Notes: generated from the letters alone by a model not told the origin. 64,000 nt of DNA from Clavaria fumosa (GCA_951802425.1 OX637796.1:1116001-1180000), one strand, 5' to 3'. Shown: positions 9,611-20,370, numbered from the stretch's first letter. A program made the numbers and translations.

Positions 9611-10188
9611 TCACCTTTGCTGGGCATCAAATCGCCTTTGCTGGGCATCCAGTCTTTCTGCCAGCACTTTCCATTCTCCATAAGTCTCTGGCATCGGGGA
9701 GACACCATAGATCCTCTCCACCAACCTCCTACTCAAGTTCAACTCCAGCCAATGGACCAGGATTCCTGAGTCCTTTTCTGCACTCAACTCCGCCCATCGG
9801 AACAGTGTCTCGAATCTTGCGAAGAACTCTGGTGCCGTCATGGCACCCTGTTTCAACCCTGCAATATCAGCAAGGGCAGTTGCATGGTTGTTCGGGTCAT
9901 CAAACGCCCGCTTCATCTCCTCCACAAACTCCACCCAGGTTCCGGCCTCGCCACTACCCAGGATCTCTTCCACTTTCATTCAGCAGCGAATCCATCTCCA
10001 GTAATTTTGCTCAAAGCAAAGAGGACCTTCACCAGGTCCATAGCATAGGTAGTCGGGTTCACCATAAACAAGAGGCGAAGTGATCGAAGGAACGTACAGA
10101 AGTTCCTTTTCTGCCCATCAAAGGGGGCAACAGATAGGTCAAGCCTCATAGGTTGGGCTACAGGCGGGGCGATATGGTCTGCCATCAC
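9611..10188 (-). pseudogene. Gag fragment of a different Gypsy-type retrotransposon, frameshifted
   Basis: Two minus-strand frames join near 9976-9979. The first starts with an ATG at 10188 and has the gag N-terminus pattern (MRLDLSVAPFDG, then LRSLRLLFMVNPTTYA). The second carries the retrotransposon gag core (TWVEFVEEMKRAF, then APEFFARFETLFRWAEL). The first frame ends with TGA exactly where the second begins, so a one- or two-base change shifted the frame. The fragment lacks zinc knuckle and pol. It abuts the right break-point of the tandem array. The family is a Retrotrans_gag-type protein, by motif memory. Confidence 0.7.
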
Positions 10189-10322
10189 AGGCCCTGGATA
10201 CTGTAAATAAAGTTCTGGGCCTTGGGCACTCAGGATTTCTTTGATCTCTTAACAGTCCTGTCCTCTTAGGCTGCTCTTCTGTGTACTTATGTACCTATAG
10301 AACTCTTATTCTATGAAACTTT

Positions 10323-11048
10323 TGTTAACGTGGGGCCTGAATGGTGTCCCAGGTGGTCGCTCCACAACTCCTAATGAGTTGCCCGTGTGCCCTTCTGACA
10401 ATGGTCACAGAGCAAGGGCCCTGTCCACTGGACCAGGAAACTACAGAAAGACTATGTAGGGGCCTTTCCTTGCCCTGTACACTACACGATTCACTGGTAC
10501 ATAGCTGTAAAACAAAGTTCCGGGCCTTGGGCACTCGGTATCACTTGGGGAGGGTCAAGGTTGACTTCCTCCTGGTCTGGTCACGTGTATCTACACACAG
10601 TAAAAATTTCGCACGGTTCTGTTACACACCGCGGGCAGGGTAAAGGAGAAGAGGATGATAGGGGCTGAGCTGTGACAACGTGTCACAGTTTGAAATTAAG
10701 GGTCCAGGCTAGCCAGGTTAGGACACGGGGCTAGGGCGGACAGGCGGATCTTAGTATTATATCAGACTGGGTCTCACACAACTTAAGCATAAGGTCATGA
10801 CAACAATACTAAGATAAGGGGAAAAGAGTACAAAAATGGAAAGGACACAGTATATATAGCGAGAGCCTTGGGACTTGCCGACTTTCCCACGCTCGGACCC
10901 TCGGATCACGTGATGCACCCAGGCCCAGGTCATGTGATCTTACGATTATGTAATCTGACCACAGCCACAGGTCATGTGACCTTCCAACAACCCTCCCCAG
11001 TTTCTCCACAACTGCACTTTGGGATGGCTTACATAAGCAATCCTAACA
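10323..11048 (-). repeat. Candidate LTR next to the gag fragment
   Basis: On the minus strand the block begins TGTTAGGATTGC (11048) and ends TTAACA (10323), the TG...CA form of an LTR. It lies upstream of the gag fragment as a 5' LTR should. A short direct repeat occurs nearby (10201-10238 and 10505-10541, sharing GGGCCTTGGGCACTC). No primer-binding site was recognised and no second LTR is present, so this is tentative. Confidence 0.35.
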
Positions 11049-11141
11049 GTAGCCCTCTTTGTGTCAAAGGGGGCATATGTGCAGGCCATCAAAGGGAGAG
11101 TGCTCCCTGTACGACGTTCCAGGCACTGGAACACAAAGATA

Positions 11142-11648
11142 ATGCCAACCATCATGCAGATGATCGAGGCGTTTGTAGATGCCAGAGTCTCCATTGGGGA
11201 AACGGAGCTCTGGGACGAATTTGTACTTGCGTGGGCATGCGAGTACATGCGAAAGGGGAATGTCCCCTTGGACGATGATATCCAGCTAGCGCTGGGTGAA
11301 CAGGAGAAGCCTCCCATACCTCCCCAGACATATGCACTGCTAGAGTGCATAGGGCGCAGGGCGCATCTGTGCCATCTTCAGTTGAGCAAGAAGACGGGAG
11401 ATGAATGGAGGGGCAAGGTGCCCCTGGAAGATGGTGGAAGCACATCCACTGTTAGAAACCCCCTAGGACTACCTATTGGGGGTTTAACAATATCCCAGAC
11501 AGAGGGTGCGGGGCCCTCTCAAAAACAAAAAAAGAAAGTGGCTAAGTCATCAGCCGCTAAGGCTGCGAAGAGGCCTGTTGTGTCATCGCCTGACTGGAGT
11601 GATGACAAGGGCGAGCCGCCGTGCGACTACAAGCAGGGCTTGGACTAA
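11142..11648 (+). CDS. Unknown ORF, 168 aa, basic C-terminal tail
   Basis: The first ATG gives MPTIMQMIEAF and the frame runs 168 codons. It is open for 27 codons upstream as well, up to the edge of the candidate LTR at 11048, so it may be the 3' part of a longer gene cut by that element. The middle is acidic and helical in composition. The tail has a Lys-rich cluster (KQKKKVAKSSAAKAAKR) resembling a nuclear localisation signal. No family was recognised. A purine-rich tract and an LTR-like start follow 290 bp downstream, so it may belong to a plus-strand retroelement. Confidence 0.35.
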   Translation: MPTIMQMIEAFVDARVSIGETELWDEFVLAWACEYMRKGNVPLDDDIQLALGEQEKPPIPPQTYALLECIGRRAHLCHLQLSKKTGDEWRGKVPLEDGGSTSTVRNPLGLPIGGLTISQTEGAGPSQKQKKKVAKSSAAKAAKRPVVSSPDWSDDKGEPPCDYKQGLD

Positions 11649-11933
11649 GCATCCGAGCTCTTGAAAAATATGCCTACCCTGCAGGACGAGACAGTGGCAC
11701 CTGGGGCACCCCCCACTGGGGCGTGCCACTCGTGACATGCTGTCCAACTGGGGGCAGGTCCCGCAGACCACCGGGTAGGACCCATCAGCACCAGGCAAAG
11801 GCCCCAGGAGGGGATTGCACCCAGTGACATGGCAGTAACCCTGCCCAAGGGGGATGCGCCCCTTGTAAATTATTATATGATCCTGCTCGTCGTCCTGCGC
11901 TGCCTGCACATTGCCTCTGGTTGGGGCCTCTCC

Positions 11934-12115
11934 AGAGGGGGAGGGTGTAAGGCTATAGGCCTTTTCTGTTCCTATATTACATAAGCTATATACTATAATA
12001 GTCTACTAGCATAGCCACTTTGGCTGTGCTTACATCAGCAGCCCCTAGAGGGCCACTCACCTATATATACTGTGTCACGACTGTACACAGAGGGTAGATC
12101 CCTCTAATTAGAACT
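11934..12115 (+). repeat. Candidate polypurine tract and LTR fragment
   Basis: A purine run (AGAGGGGGAGGG, 11934-11945) is followed directly by TGTAAGGCTATAGG, the arrangement expected at a 3' LTR start. AT-rich sequence with a TATATATA box and a run resembling an LTR R/U5 follows to about 12115. The other LTR was not found. Confidence 0.3.
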
Positions 12116-12289
12116 ACCATACTCAATATACTGTTGAGTCCAGTTCTTTTGAGGGATAGAGAGTCTTACACTGTCACAATGCAGTGTCAGCCAATTGGTA
12201 TGCATTTCTGCAGTTGGAGATAACATGATGACATACCTTTGCTTTGCTTCTTGAACAGAAGACCGCAACACGGGATCGGACAACATACG

Positions 12290-12552
12290 AACCATCGTCG
12301 CTGTTGTTCGTGTCTCTCGTTGCTCTGTCTCCGTTATTCTCCTCCTGGCATTACCTGAGCCATTTGCAATGTGTCTTTCTCACTGCTGAGGCGAAGCTGC
12401 TCGCCTCGCGCTTGAGATGACTCATGTCGCCGTGGGCATTGCAGTCGTCATGATTGGGAGCCTTGTGGCTGGAATGGGATTCTGTGCTGTGGTAGCGGTG
12501 TATGCAAGCCAAGTGAGCTCGAGGGTGAAACAGACCGACGTGCAGGCGTAAG
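12290..12552 (+). pseudogene. Decayed partial copy of the membrane-protein gene at 18.0 kb
   Basis: Bases 12290-12410 match 18265-18390 and 12415-12552 match 18625-18754; the middle of the source gene is deleted. The retained end encodes the hydrophobic segment (VVMIGSLVAG, then GFCAVVAVYAS) and stops at the equivalent codon. Small indels shift the frame in the first part, so it is not expected to make the full protein. Confidence 0.6.
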
Positions 12553-14408
12553 CGGTGTGGTTCCTCTACAGTCTTCTGCGTTTCTTCTTTCTCGCATTTC
12601 CACTGAGTTCCGATCGTAGTTACTGAGCCCTGTACCCTGTTGACGAGGATTCCCTGGTTCTATTTGACTGCTTGCTTTGTATATCAAATTGTCGCCTTCT
12701 GTTGGGTTCGGGTCCTGGCGCCTGCTAATACGTCAGTCAAAAAAAATGAGAGGCCTAAGAACAGATGACAATATTTCTCCTCTCCCAAGCGCAAGCGCTC
12801 AAAGCAATAGCGGGCAATTTCTCTCCAACAAACCACAACTGTCAATAGTCACAGAAAAACTTGTGGAAAAGACGACTTGTGCCGACGCATTAAATTTGAA
12901 TGAGGCTACGTTCGGACCATGTGAAGGCCGGCACAACCCTCGCGTTGCGATTCCTCGAGAATGCGTGCCTCGCGAATGCCGGCGCGGGTTTTGATATACA
13001 CATGGACGACGGACCAGAAGGAAACTATACGGCTCTTTTAACAGACTGATCCATTGTGTGAGCGTCAAAGACCACAGCGCCGGCAGTCGAAGCAGGATCA
13101 AGCGTAATCGGCAGAGGTCAAGTCGACCCGAGGCTCGACCTTCATTTTCGCCTCACAAAATGCAGTGCGGGGCCGTTGGTCTTCAAGACTCCAAAAATGA
13201 CTGAGCAGGAGAAAAAGATTAGTGAGACATTCGGTGAGAACAGGTGGAGCCCGAGGCTTGTTTGATATACCTGGGCGCCGCTCCCAGCCTTTCGCAGTCG
13301 ACGATCGCTTAAAATGAGACTCCTCGAGACGAAGCGCTGCCCCTTCTTGTTCGGTGCGGTCGCAGCCGTGGCGAGCGACTGCAGCTGCTGAGCGTCGGGT
13401 AGTGTGCGAACAGTTTTTGGACCTAAGGGAGTGGGGGCTCGTCATCTGCGAGTTGGAAGGCAGAGTATATGCAGGAAGGGGAAAAAAAGTGGCGATATCC
13501 CAAACGACTCACCCTATATCAAGCTCTTGCCGGATTCCTTACGTCGCTTCCGGGACTGTTTGGATTTGGCCGTGGAAGGGTTTGGGGGCAGGGGTTCGGA
13601 CGAGGAGGCCTTGAACGTAGCAGCAAAGATATGATCTGGCAATCAAAGATCTCATGCTCGCCTGAGCGCACCGACACGTCCCCGCCCTCCTTTATGTTCA
13701 GCGTGTCTCCAACACTGGGGTGTTTCGTCGATGCTCACCACCCCTGTCATCTTCCTCTTCTATCTCTTCTTCCATCCAGCCAGATGCAGACCCCGCTCGC
13801 GACACATCCTCCTCCTCTCTATCACCGCCGTTAAGAGCCCCGACCTGCGCCGCCCGCGCGCTCCTGCCTCGCTGCGACGCATGCACGTATCTCGGCTTGT
13901 TGTCGTCGCGTTGGACGTGCCTCTTTCTGGCGGTCAGGGGAGACAGATTCTGGTGCGTCGATTTCGTCGCCGCTGTCGGTGGGGGTGCGTGGAGGCCGTC
14001 ATTGGTTGGAAAGAGGTTTTGGCGCGTCATGTGACAAATGAGAGTTTGCCGCGCGCGTGAGTCTACGCTCTCATCGCTCTCCCGGGCAAATGGGATTGTG
14101 GGCATGCCTGGAAGTCCGTTTACTGTAACTCGCGACGATCAGTACCGATCCGCGTACCGGGCCGGGCTACTAGCGACTCTTTGCGCATCCCACCGCACTG
14201 CAGGCCTTGTGTAGAACGACCACCCCGGATCAACGACAATGCGCCCTGGCGGGGTTGGAAGTGCAGCATCCCAAGTGTTAGACAATAGCGTTCCCCTTCG
14301 ACAGGACTCAATACAACGTGTCCCACAGCATTCAGTCTACGGCAAAGAAACGCGATTATGAACGCGACCCCAGAGCGGTCGACTCAGACCCTCAAGCTTG
14401 TGGATTCC
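12553..14408. other. Duplicated module (12780-12930) and unassigned sequence
   Basis: Bases about 12780-12930 match 18985-19160 and also 17085-17210, and in inverted orientation 15355-15475: a roughly 120-150 bp module present four times in 7 kb. The stretch 13700-14105 is GC-rich and open on both strands. The longest ATG-started frame there is minus 14105-13698, 135 aa, with a Glu-rich end; I do not recognise it and give it little weight. Nothing else convincing was seen. Confidence 0.4.
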
Positions 14409-14428
14409 AAAAAAAAAAAAAAAAAAAA
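14409..14428 (+). repeat. Poly-A tract of 20 bases
   Basis: An uninterrupted run of 20 A. It could be a retroposition scar or a simple slippage tract; no target-site duplication was recognised. Confidence 0.8.
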
Positions 14429-14514
14429 GCAAAGTTGCGGGACCAGACAGGGCTACGTAAGATGATCTGCGGGAAATGCAATGCTGCGTATATTGCGGTA
14501 TGTCTTTATATATA

Positions 14515-15365
14515 AAGAACCCCGTTGCTGTGCGCCCGTTTCTCGCTCGTTTAGTTCCGCGAATATCCCATCGGGATGCTGTACTTTTAATTGCAGCGCT
14601 AATCACTGATGATGGGGTTCTTTTTTTCCCTTTTTGGTCTTGGTCTTGGTGGACTGTGTGTGTGCGTCGTATCTCAATTGTTCACGTGTTCACGAGACGC
14701 CCGTTCTCCAGGAATCGCAAGGCGGGGTGGCCCCTACCAAGGCTATTCACAGCTATGATGAAAAGGAGGGGGACGCCTCATGAGTGGGCTCCGGGATGTG
14801 ACTCGTATGATCTGGCGTGCCATCCCCCGAACGTAAGCCATCTCGTTCAAGTTCAGTGTCGCACAGGTGGTTCTTGTCCGCTGCTGCGGGCCTGACCACA
14901 TATATCTCAGTTACAACCTCGCAATGCATCGTCCCTCATCGGAATTGATGGATGAAATAGGCTCGCCTTCCGTACGAACGCTCACGTTGTTTGCAGAGTT
15001 TGGTCAGGGTTTTCCCCTTTTAGCTGCAAGCGCTCGAACATGGCAAACATCCTTACGGTGCCCTGTGGGCGTGATATCTCGGCTACACGATCAATGATGT
15101 GGCCGTCAATGATGTGACCGGTGAAACATAGAGTGCGCTTTCTTCTATGAATGTTTAAATGGTGACATGCTCTAGACCCTGGCATAACAGGCAAGTCGTC
15201 AACACTCTCAACTTCGAAGAAGAGTCCAACAACCGAGTGTCGTCGCTTTTCTCTTGGTCACCGCATCGTGAACATCTCAACGCCCACCCGCATGAAGTTT
15301 CAGTGGTCCGAATGTAAGTTGCCTCATCCCCGTCGGCACAGGTCGTCTTTTCCATATCCCCAAGC
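14515..15365. repeat. Segmental duplication, copy 1 (pairs with 15945-16770)
   Basis: This block matches 15945-16770 at an offset of about 1,430 bp. Shared landmarks are TTCCGCGAATATCCCATCGG at the left, a P-loop gene fragment in the middle, and the stretch around AACGCCCACCCGCATGAAGT at the right. Parts are inverted copies of 19160-19180 and 19560-19900. Confidence 0.75.
14760..14972 (-). pseudogene. 5' fragment of the P-loop gene, copy 1
   Basis: The minus strand reproduces the start of the gene at 19729 (GGCGAGCCTATTTCAT and onward). It runs through the Walker A region and the ARQ-VIR segment, then loses similarity. The Walker lysine region is altered (AADKNHL for AAGKTTL), about 10 bases are inserted after the start, and the last two-thirds are missing. 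It cannot encode a working ATPase. Confidence 0.7.
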
Positions 15366-15479
15366 GTTTTGCGGTGACCGCAGACAGTTGTGGTTTGTCG
15401 GAATTTACGGTGAAAATTTGCCCACCATTGTTTTGAGCACTTGCGCGTGAGAGAGATGAGATTTTTTCATCCGAGGGTC

Positions 15480-15700
15480 GGGAGCAAGAGCTGCAGAAAC
15501 CGAGTCGGCCACAGCCGCCTCTTTCCCGCTCGTTAACCCCTCGGCAACTGTCCTGCCGGTATTGTTCGACCGCGTGCCACATCTGGAACCCATCAAGCAG
15601 GGAAAGGACGGAGCAAAAACCACGGGCCAGACGAAAACGAGCAACGGGAAGGAGAACCCCCATATGGGTCAGTCAGAGCACTACACTGGGTGAGTTTCGC
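15480..15700 (+). pseudogene. Copy of the last-exon 3' end of the 1,558-aa gene
   Basis: The plus strand here matches the minus strand of about 21005-21260: the coding end (KTKTSNGKEN), the stop region and the start of the 3' flank, with several indels. The rest of the gene is absent. It lies next to the P-loop duplication, although the source gene ends 650 bp beyond the P-loop gene, so one duplication event probably carried both. Confidence 0.7.
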
Positions 15701-15944
15701 AGCCTAGCACTAGCTGTCCCTTCCTTAAGTTCCTTTTTGTCTGCAGTTGTGATGGATTTGAAGTGGTACCTGCAGTTGTAGATTCTTAAAAGGGTAGGTG
15801 CTAAGGCACCAGGAATAAGGTCCGCGTATTGGCACCGATCGACACGAGATCGGGCTCAGGAGCCGATCGCGGGTGAATTTGTAATGCCAGGGGCGAAGCC
15901 ACATCACCGACATCCCAGTGGGCGGAGTTTATTAATAAAGAATT

Positions 15945-16770
15945 CCGTCGCTGTTCGCCCGTTTCTCGCCCCTTTAGTTCCGCGAATATCCCATCGGGAT
16001 GCTGCACTTTCAATCGCGGCGCTAGTCGTTATTTCCGTTTCTTGGTGGACTGTGTCTGGGTGCGTGTTCCCATCGTATCTCAATTGTTCACGAGACGCAC
16101 GTTCTCCAGTAATCGCAAGGCGGGGTGGCGCTGGCCGAAGCTATTCGGAGCGATGACGAAGAAGATGCCTCATGAGTGGGCTCCGGGATGTGACTCGTAT
16201 GATCTGGCGTGCGATCCCCAGAACATAAGCCATCTCGTCCAAGTTCAGTGTCGCACAGGTTGTTCTCGCCGCTGCTCCGGGCCCAACTATATATATCTCG
16301 GTTACAACTCGCAATGCATTGTCCCTCATCGGAATTGATGGATGAAACAGGCTCGCCCATCTGTATGAACACTCTCGTATAACCAGCAAAAAGTAGGAGC
16401 AGAAAGGGTGACTGAGGATAGTCGTTGTTTGCTTTGAGGTCGGAGTTTAGTCTGAGTGTTCCGCTTTTAACTGCGTCTGAAAACAAGCACTCGAACATCC
16501 TTACGGTGCCCTGCGGGTGTGATATATGTGATATCTCGTCTACACGATCAATTGCAATATGGCCGGTTGAACATAGAGTGCGCTTTCTTCTGTAAATGTT
16601 TAAGTGATGACATGCCCTAGACTCTCATAACAGGCCAGTTGTCAATACTCTCAACTTCGAAGGGTCCAACAAACGAGCGTCGTCGCCTCTCTCTTGGTCA
16701 CCGCGTCGTGAGCATCTCAACGCCCACCCGCATGAAGTTCCACTTACAGTTGACCCGAATGTAAGTTGCT
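15945..16770. repeat. Segmental duplication, copy 2 (pairs with 14515-15365)
   Basis: This is the second of two tandem, same-orientation copies, with scattered substitutions and indels. The 15480-15700 block lies between the copies and is not repeated after this one. Confidence 0.75.
16155..16355 (-). pseudogene. 5' fragment of the P-loop gene, copy 2
   Basis: The frame reads RVVTEIYIVGPGAAARTT: the Walker A lysine is replaced by arginine and four codons after it are deleted. It continues TLNLDEMAYV and then diverges after the ARQIIR segment. The same insertion after the start as in copy 1 shows that the copies derive from one already altered duplicate. Confidence 0.7.
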
Positions 16771-18047
16771 CCAATGCCATGTGGTAGTGTTGCCATTTGC
16801 CATGCTTCAGCTTTCCATATGTGGAAAGCCGAGCCAATCAGGAGAGCGCGCCAAGCACCTCTCAGCTGGCAAACCAACCCGAGCCAAGCGCCGAACAGTC
16901 GGCGTCAGGTTGAAATGCAGTTTGGCTCATCGATTAGCGCTCTTCGGCCAACCGTGGCAACGCTACCCTGTGGCTTCGCACAAAATTTAAGATCTCGTCG
17001 TAGCCTATTCCCGGAAGACAGGCGCATGCTGTGCCATGGCTGTGGCCGATCGGTTTCTGCGGCTCTTGCTCCACCCTCAGATGAGCATTTACAGTAAGGC
17101 AATGGCAGGCAATTTTTCACCCGTAAGTTCCGACAAATCACATCTATCCGCAGTCACCGTAAAAAACGCATGGGGATACGACTTGTGCCAACGCGGTGAA
17201 CGCAGCTTATAATAATAAATAAATATACTGCGGGCGATTTGCCTTGTTGTCGACAGACTGCGGTCAGATAGCCCACTGGCAAGTAGGAAAATGACGTCGC
17301 GTCGATGAATAAATCTTGCCCGTAAATTTGGTCTGGAATTGACCCAAATGCCGATCTTCATTGCAGCCTTACAAAAGGTCATACGGCAGCTTCAGTACTT
17401 CAGTACACCAAAGTTGACTGACTGGTTTGTGGCAATTCTGAAAATCGCCCGCAGTATAGTAAACTCCGCTCACTCCAATGCCGAGTGCTATGATTCGGCG
17501 ATCTGTGGAAAACGAGGAGTGATAGGTATGAAGGACCGCATGGGCATTCACAATTTTTATAAAACATTTGATTTTTGTCTAGAACGGTCCTTCATAGATA
17601 AGCGATAAGCACACCCAGATCTCGGCCTATTCTCGGAAGACGTGCGTCAGCCTATAGTAAACTGCAGGGTACTCCGTTCATCATAACTAACAACCCTCGC
17701 CGCGTCAGAGTCGCTCACGCCTTCTTTTTAGCTTCATAGAGGAAAAAGCAACCTGGCATTACAAAAAAAAAAAGCCGCCATACATATGGAGCCTCTGTCT
17801 TACCAAATGGTTAGATCCGGTCAGATACATGTCGCCGCCGCGACTTGCAACTTGTCAAAGATCTCAAGATCTCTGAAAACCGTCAACCATGCCATCGTTA
17901 TTGAAGGAGCGGCATCCGTGACATATCGGATCATGCATAAAAGACGTCCCCGTCGTGACCCCCGTATAAGCAAGCTACCCCAAGCCATCCTGCTACGTTG
18001 AGGTTAAAGACTTCAGCGCTGTCCACCCCATACTCTACTACTCCTCA
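16771..18047. other. Unassigned sequence with one more duplicated module
   Basis: About 17085-17210 matches the module at 12780-12930 and 18985-19160. No reading frame here looked like a recognisable protein and no transposon ends were seen. An 11-A tract lies at 17763-17773. Confidence 0.4.
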
Positions 18048-18754
18048 ATGTCTTCAGAAATGCGTGCAAGGTCATCTCCTGCGTCAACAAAACAAATCGA
18101 AGCAGAAACCACAAATTCTCAAGTCACCACAGTCGGGCAGCAGGTCCTTCCAGCCGCTATTCAATATCACTCAGATGGTATGCAGCCTTGCAGCAAGAGA
18201 CGATTCGATAATATAGCCTTACCTATTCCTCTTCAGCAGAAGACCAGAGCACAAAGAATATACATAACATCATCGCCGTTGTTCGTGTCTCTCGTTGCTC
18301 CGTCTCGATGATTCTCCTCCTAGCATTACCCTGAGCCCCATTTGCACAGTGCTGTGTCTTCTTCGCCGCTGAGGTACAGTTGCTCATCTCCAATTCGGTC
18401 AATCATGAACCGGCTTCGCGCATCATCCTCTATTGCATCGCCGAGCTCAACTTGCTCGCCATCTTTGCCGCCGTCTGCTGCCTCCACCAAGGCAGCGGAA
18501 GTGGCCGACACTTCGAAAACACCGCTCTGGTCAACAAGCCTTGGCTGCTCCGTGCCGCTGCTCACTTTCCGGTAACCATGTTGCTCCTCGGCATTGTAGG
18601 CATGGCCATCATCCTCGCGCTTCAGATGATTCGTGTCGCAGTGGGCATCGCGGTTGTCATGATTGGGAGCCTTGTGGCTGGTGTTGGTTTCTGTGCTGTG
18701 GTGGCGGTGTATGCAAGTCAAGTGAGCACGGAACAGACTGACGTTCAGGTTTAG
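18048..18754 (+). pseudogene. Small membrane-protein gene, one intron, in-frame TGA
   Basis: An ATG at 18048 opens exon 1 (to 18177). A 59-bp intron follows (GTATGC at 18178, CTTAC branch, TTCAG at 18236). The spliced frame then runs to a TAG at 18752, except for a TGA at 18332-18334. Without that stop the product would be about 215 aa with hydrophobic segments near MILLLALP, LNLLAIFAAVCCL and two long C-terminal ones (MLLLGIVGMAIILAL and VVMIGSLVAGVGFCAVVAV), so a multi-pass membrane protein. The partial copy at 12290-12552 has fewer C residues around the TGA. This is either a real nonsense mutation or an intron I failed to place. The family was not recognised. Confidence 0.45.
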
Positions 18755-18984
18755 ATGGTGTGGCTCTCTTACAATTTCTTTTGCTTCTTCTTCCTCGCCT
18801 TTCCGCTGAGTTCCAACTGTAGACTGTAGTTTCTGAGCCCGTTATCTATTGATGAGAATTCCCTAATTCTACTTCGCGGCTTGCTTTGTATATCAAATTG
18901 ACGCAGTAAAGTCCTGGTGATTGTTAATAGATGCCAGGCACAGTTAAAATTGACAGATCGAAGAAAAACCCCACCAGCCTTTCT

Positions 18985-19160
18985 CCCCTCCCATGCGCAA
19001 GCGCCCAAAGTAATGGTGGGCGTATTTCACTTGCAAATTCCGCTGAGAAAACGCAAACTACAAATATCACACCGTCACCGAGAAATGCGTGGGATATGGA
19101 GAAGACGACCTACGAAAAAATGAAGTTGGATGAGGCAATTTACATTCGGACCGTGTGATG
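18985..19160 (+). repeat. Duplicated module shared with 12.8, 15.4 and 17.1 kb
   Basis: This is one of four diverged copies of a 120-170 bp segment recognised by the order CAAGCGC(C/T)CAAAG...AATGGTGGGC...ACAAACTGTC-like...GACGAC. The others lie at about 12780-12930, 15355-15475 (inverted) and 17085-17210. Function unknown. Confidence 0.55.
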
Positions 19161-19221
19161 AGTCAACCGCCATGCGGGTGGGCGTTGAGATGTTCAGGCC
19201 GATTAGATTATGGGCGTGTGC

Positions 19222-19395
19222 TTGACACAGAAAAGCAGGCAAGAAATCACACACCTGAAAAATCTAGGCGAAGTGCGCTCGGTCAAACCCGTAAATCGTC
19301 TAACTGTAACATGGCAAGGATCCCAATGACGAGATGAAAGACTTGACGGCGATGACACTGGAATAACGTTCGATTCTTGATGAGAAAGGGTTAGG
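19222..19395 (+). pseudogene. Internally deleted 3' fragment of the P-loop gene
   Basis: Two blocks match the intact gene: 19230-19255 resembles the QEKTARNYA region (about 19970-20000), and 19325-19393 resembles the last 70 bases with GATGAAAGACTTG and the stop (20300-20370). The sequence between is lost and the frame has stops. Confidence 0.55.
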
Positions 19396-19728
19396 GGCGT
19401 GTATAATCCCCCTTCGAGGTTGAAGGCGGCGGATAATTGCCTGCGATATCAGACTCCAGGAGACAATGGCAGCGCATGTCACCACTCACCATCCATAGAG
19501 GAAACACATACTGCGTTTAACCTGCCGCGTCACTATTGATGGTGTAGACGGAGTACCGCACCCGCAGAGCACGCCGTAGGGATGTTTGCCGTGTTCGAGC
19601 GCTTGTTCAGTCTTGTGGACGCCACGCGCAGTTAGCAGGAAAACCCTGACCTCAAAGCAGACAGCGACGAACCCCCATTACCCCTTCTGCCCCTCTTCTT
19701 TGTTGATGATACGGAACCGCTCATACGA

Positions 19729-20370
19729 ATGGCGAGCCTATTTCATCTGATGAGGGACGGCGCATCGCGGGTCGTAACCGAGATATATGTAGTCGGGCCC
19801 GCAGCAGCGGGCAAGACCACTTTGTGCGATAGCATCTCGAAGACGCTGAACCTGGACGAGGCGGCTTACATTCGGGAGGTCGCGCGCCAGGTCATACGCG
19901 AGCAAGGATTCACGCGGGAGGACGTGGGGAAGCTCAGGATGCAGCAGACGATATTGAACGCCCACATGATACAGGAGAAGACGGCAAGAAATTACGCATT
20001 GACATCCCGGGGAAGGATCCTGCTGAGTGACCGCTCGGCGATCGACCCCCTCGCCTACGCAACGTTGACCGCCGCGGACGAGGAGGACGCGCGCGCAAAG
20101 GTCGCGCAGCTCAGTCGTTCCCCGGAATTTGAACGAGCACTTCCTATCTACCGGAAAGCCTCCTTTATCCTGCTCTCTCCCGTCGTAGAGTGGCGGTTTG
20201 ACGACGGTGTGCGCACCATGGACGACGTGGTCGAGTCTCCGAACGTGTTTAGAAAATTGTTGGCGAACTTTGGGATCCCGTACCGAGAGATTGGCGAGGA
20301 GATGAAGGACTTGGGTGAGAGGACGGTAGCGACGCTGGAATACGCTGGATTGTCGATGAGAATGGGTTGA
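19729..20370 (+). CDS. P-loop NTPase, AAA_28 / NadR-like family, 213 aa
   Basis: This is a single uninterrupted frame from ATG to TGA. A Walker A motif G-P-A-A-A-G-K-T lies at residues 23-30, and LLSDRSAIDPLAYA near residues 97-110 gives the acidic base-binding region of this kinase-like P-loop group. The C-terminus ends with a helix-rich ERTVATLEYAG. The length of about 210 aa is normal for AAA_28-type proteins, which resemble bacterial NadR and animal Ttd14; the substrate in fungi is unknown. It is the only intact member among at least three decayed fragments within 5 kb, so the locus looks like a small, turning-over gene family. A GTAAGT shortly after the stop could mark a 3' UTR intron. 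Confidence 0.8.
   Translation: MASLFHLMRDGASRVVTEIYVVGPAAAGKTTLCDSISKTLNLDEAAYIREVARQVIREQGFTREDVGKLRMQQTILNAHMIQEKTARNYALTSRGRILLSDRSAIDPLAYATLTAADEEDARAKVAQLSRSPEFERALPIYRKASFILLSPVVEWRFDDGVRTMDDVVESPNVFRKLLANFGIPYREIGEEMKDLGERTVATLEYAGLSMRMG

Noticed and set aside
10341..10643. 100-aa plus-strand frame in the candidate LTR
   Set aside because: No recognisable protein pattern, and antisense to the retroelement direction; it is probably LTR sequence.
13354..14105. Overlapping open frames on both strands of a GC-rich stretch
   Set aside because: High GC content produces long frames on both strands. No domain, splice or conservation support.
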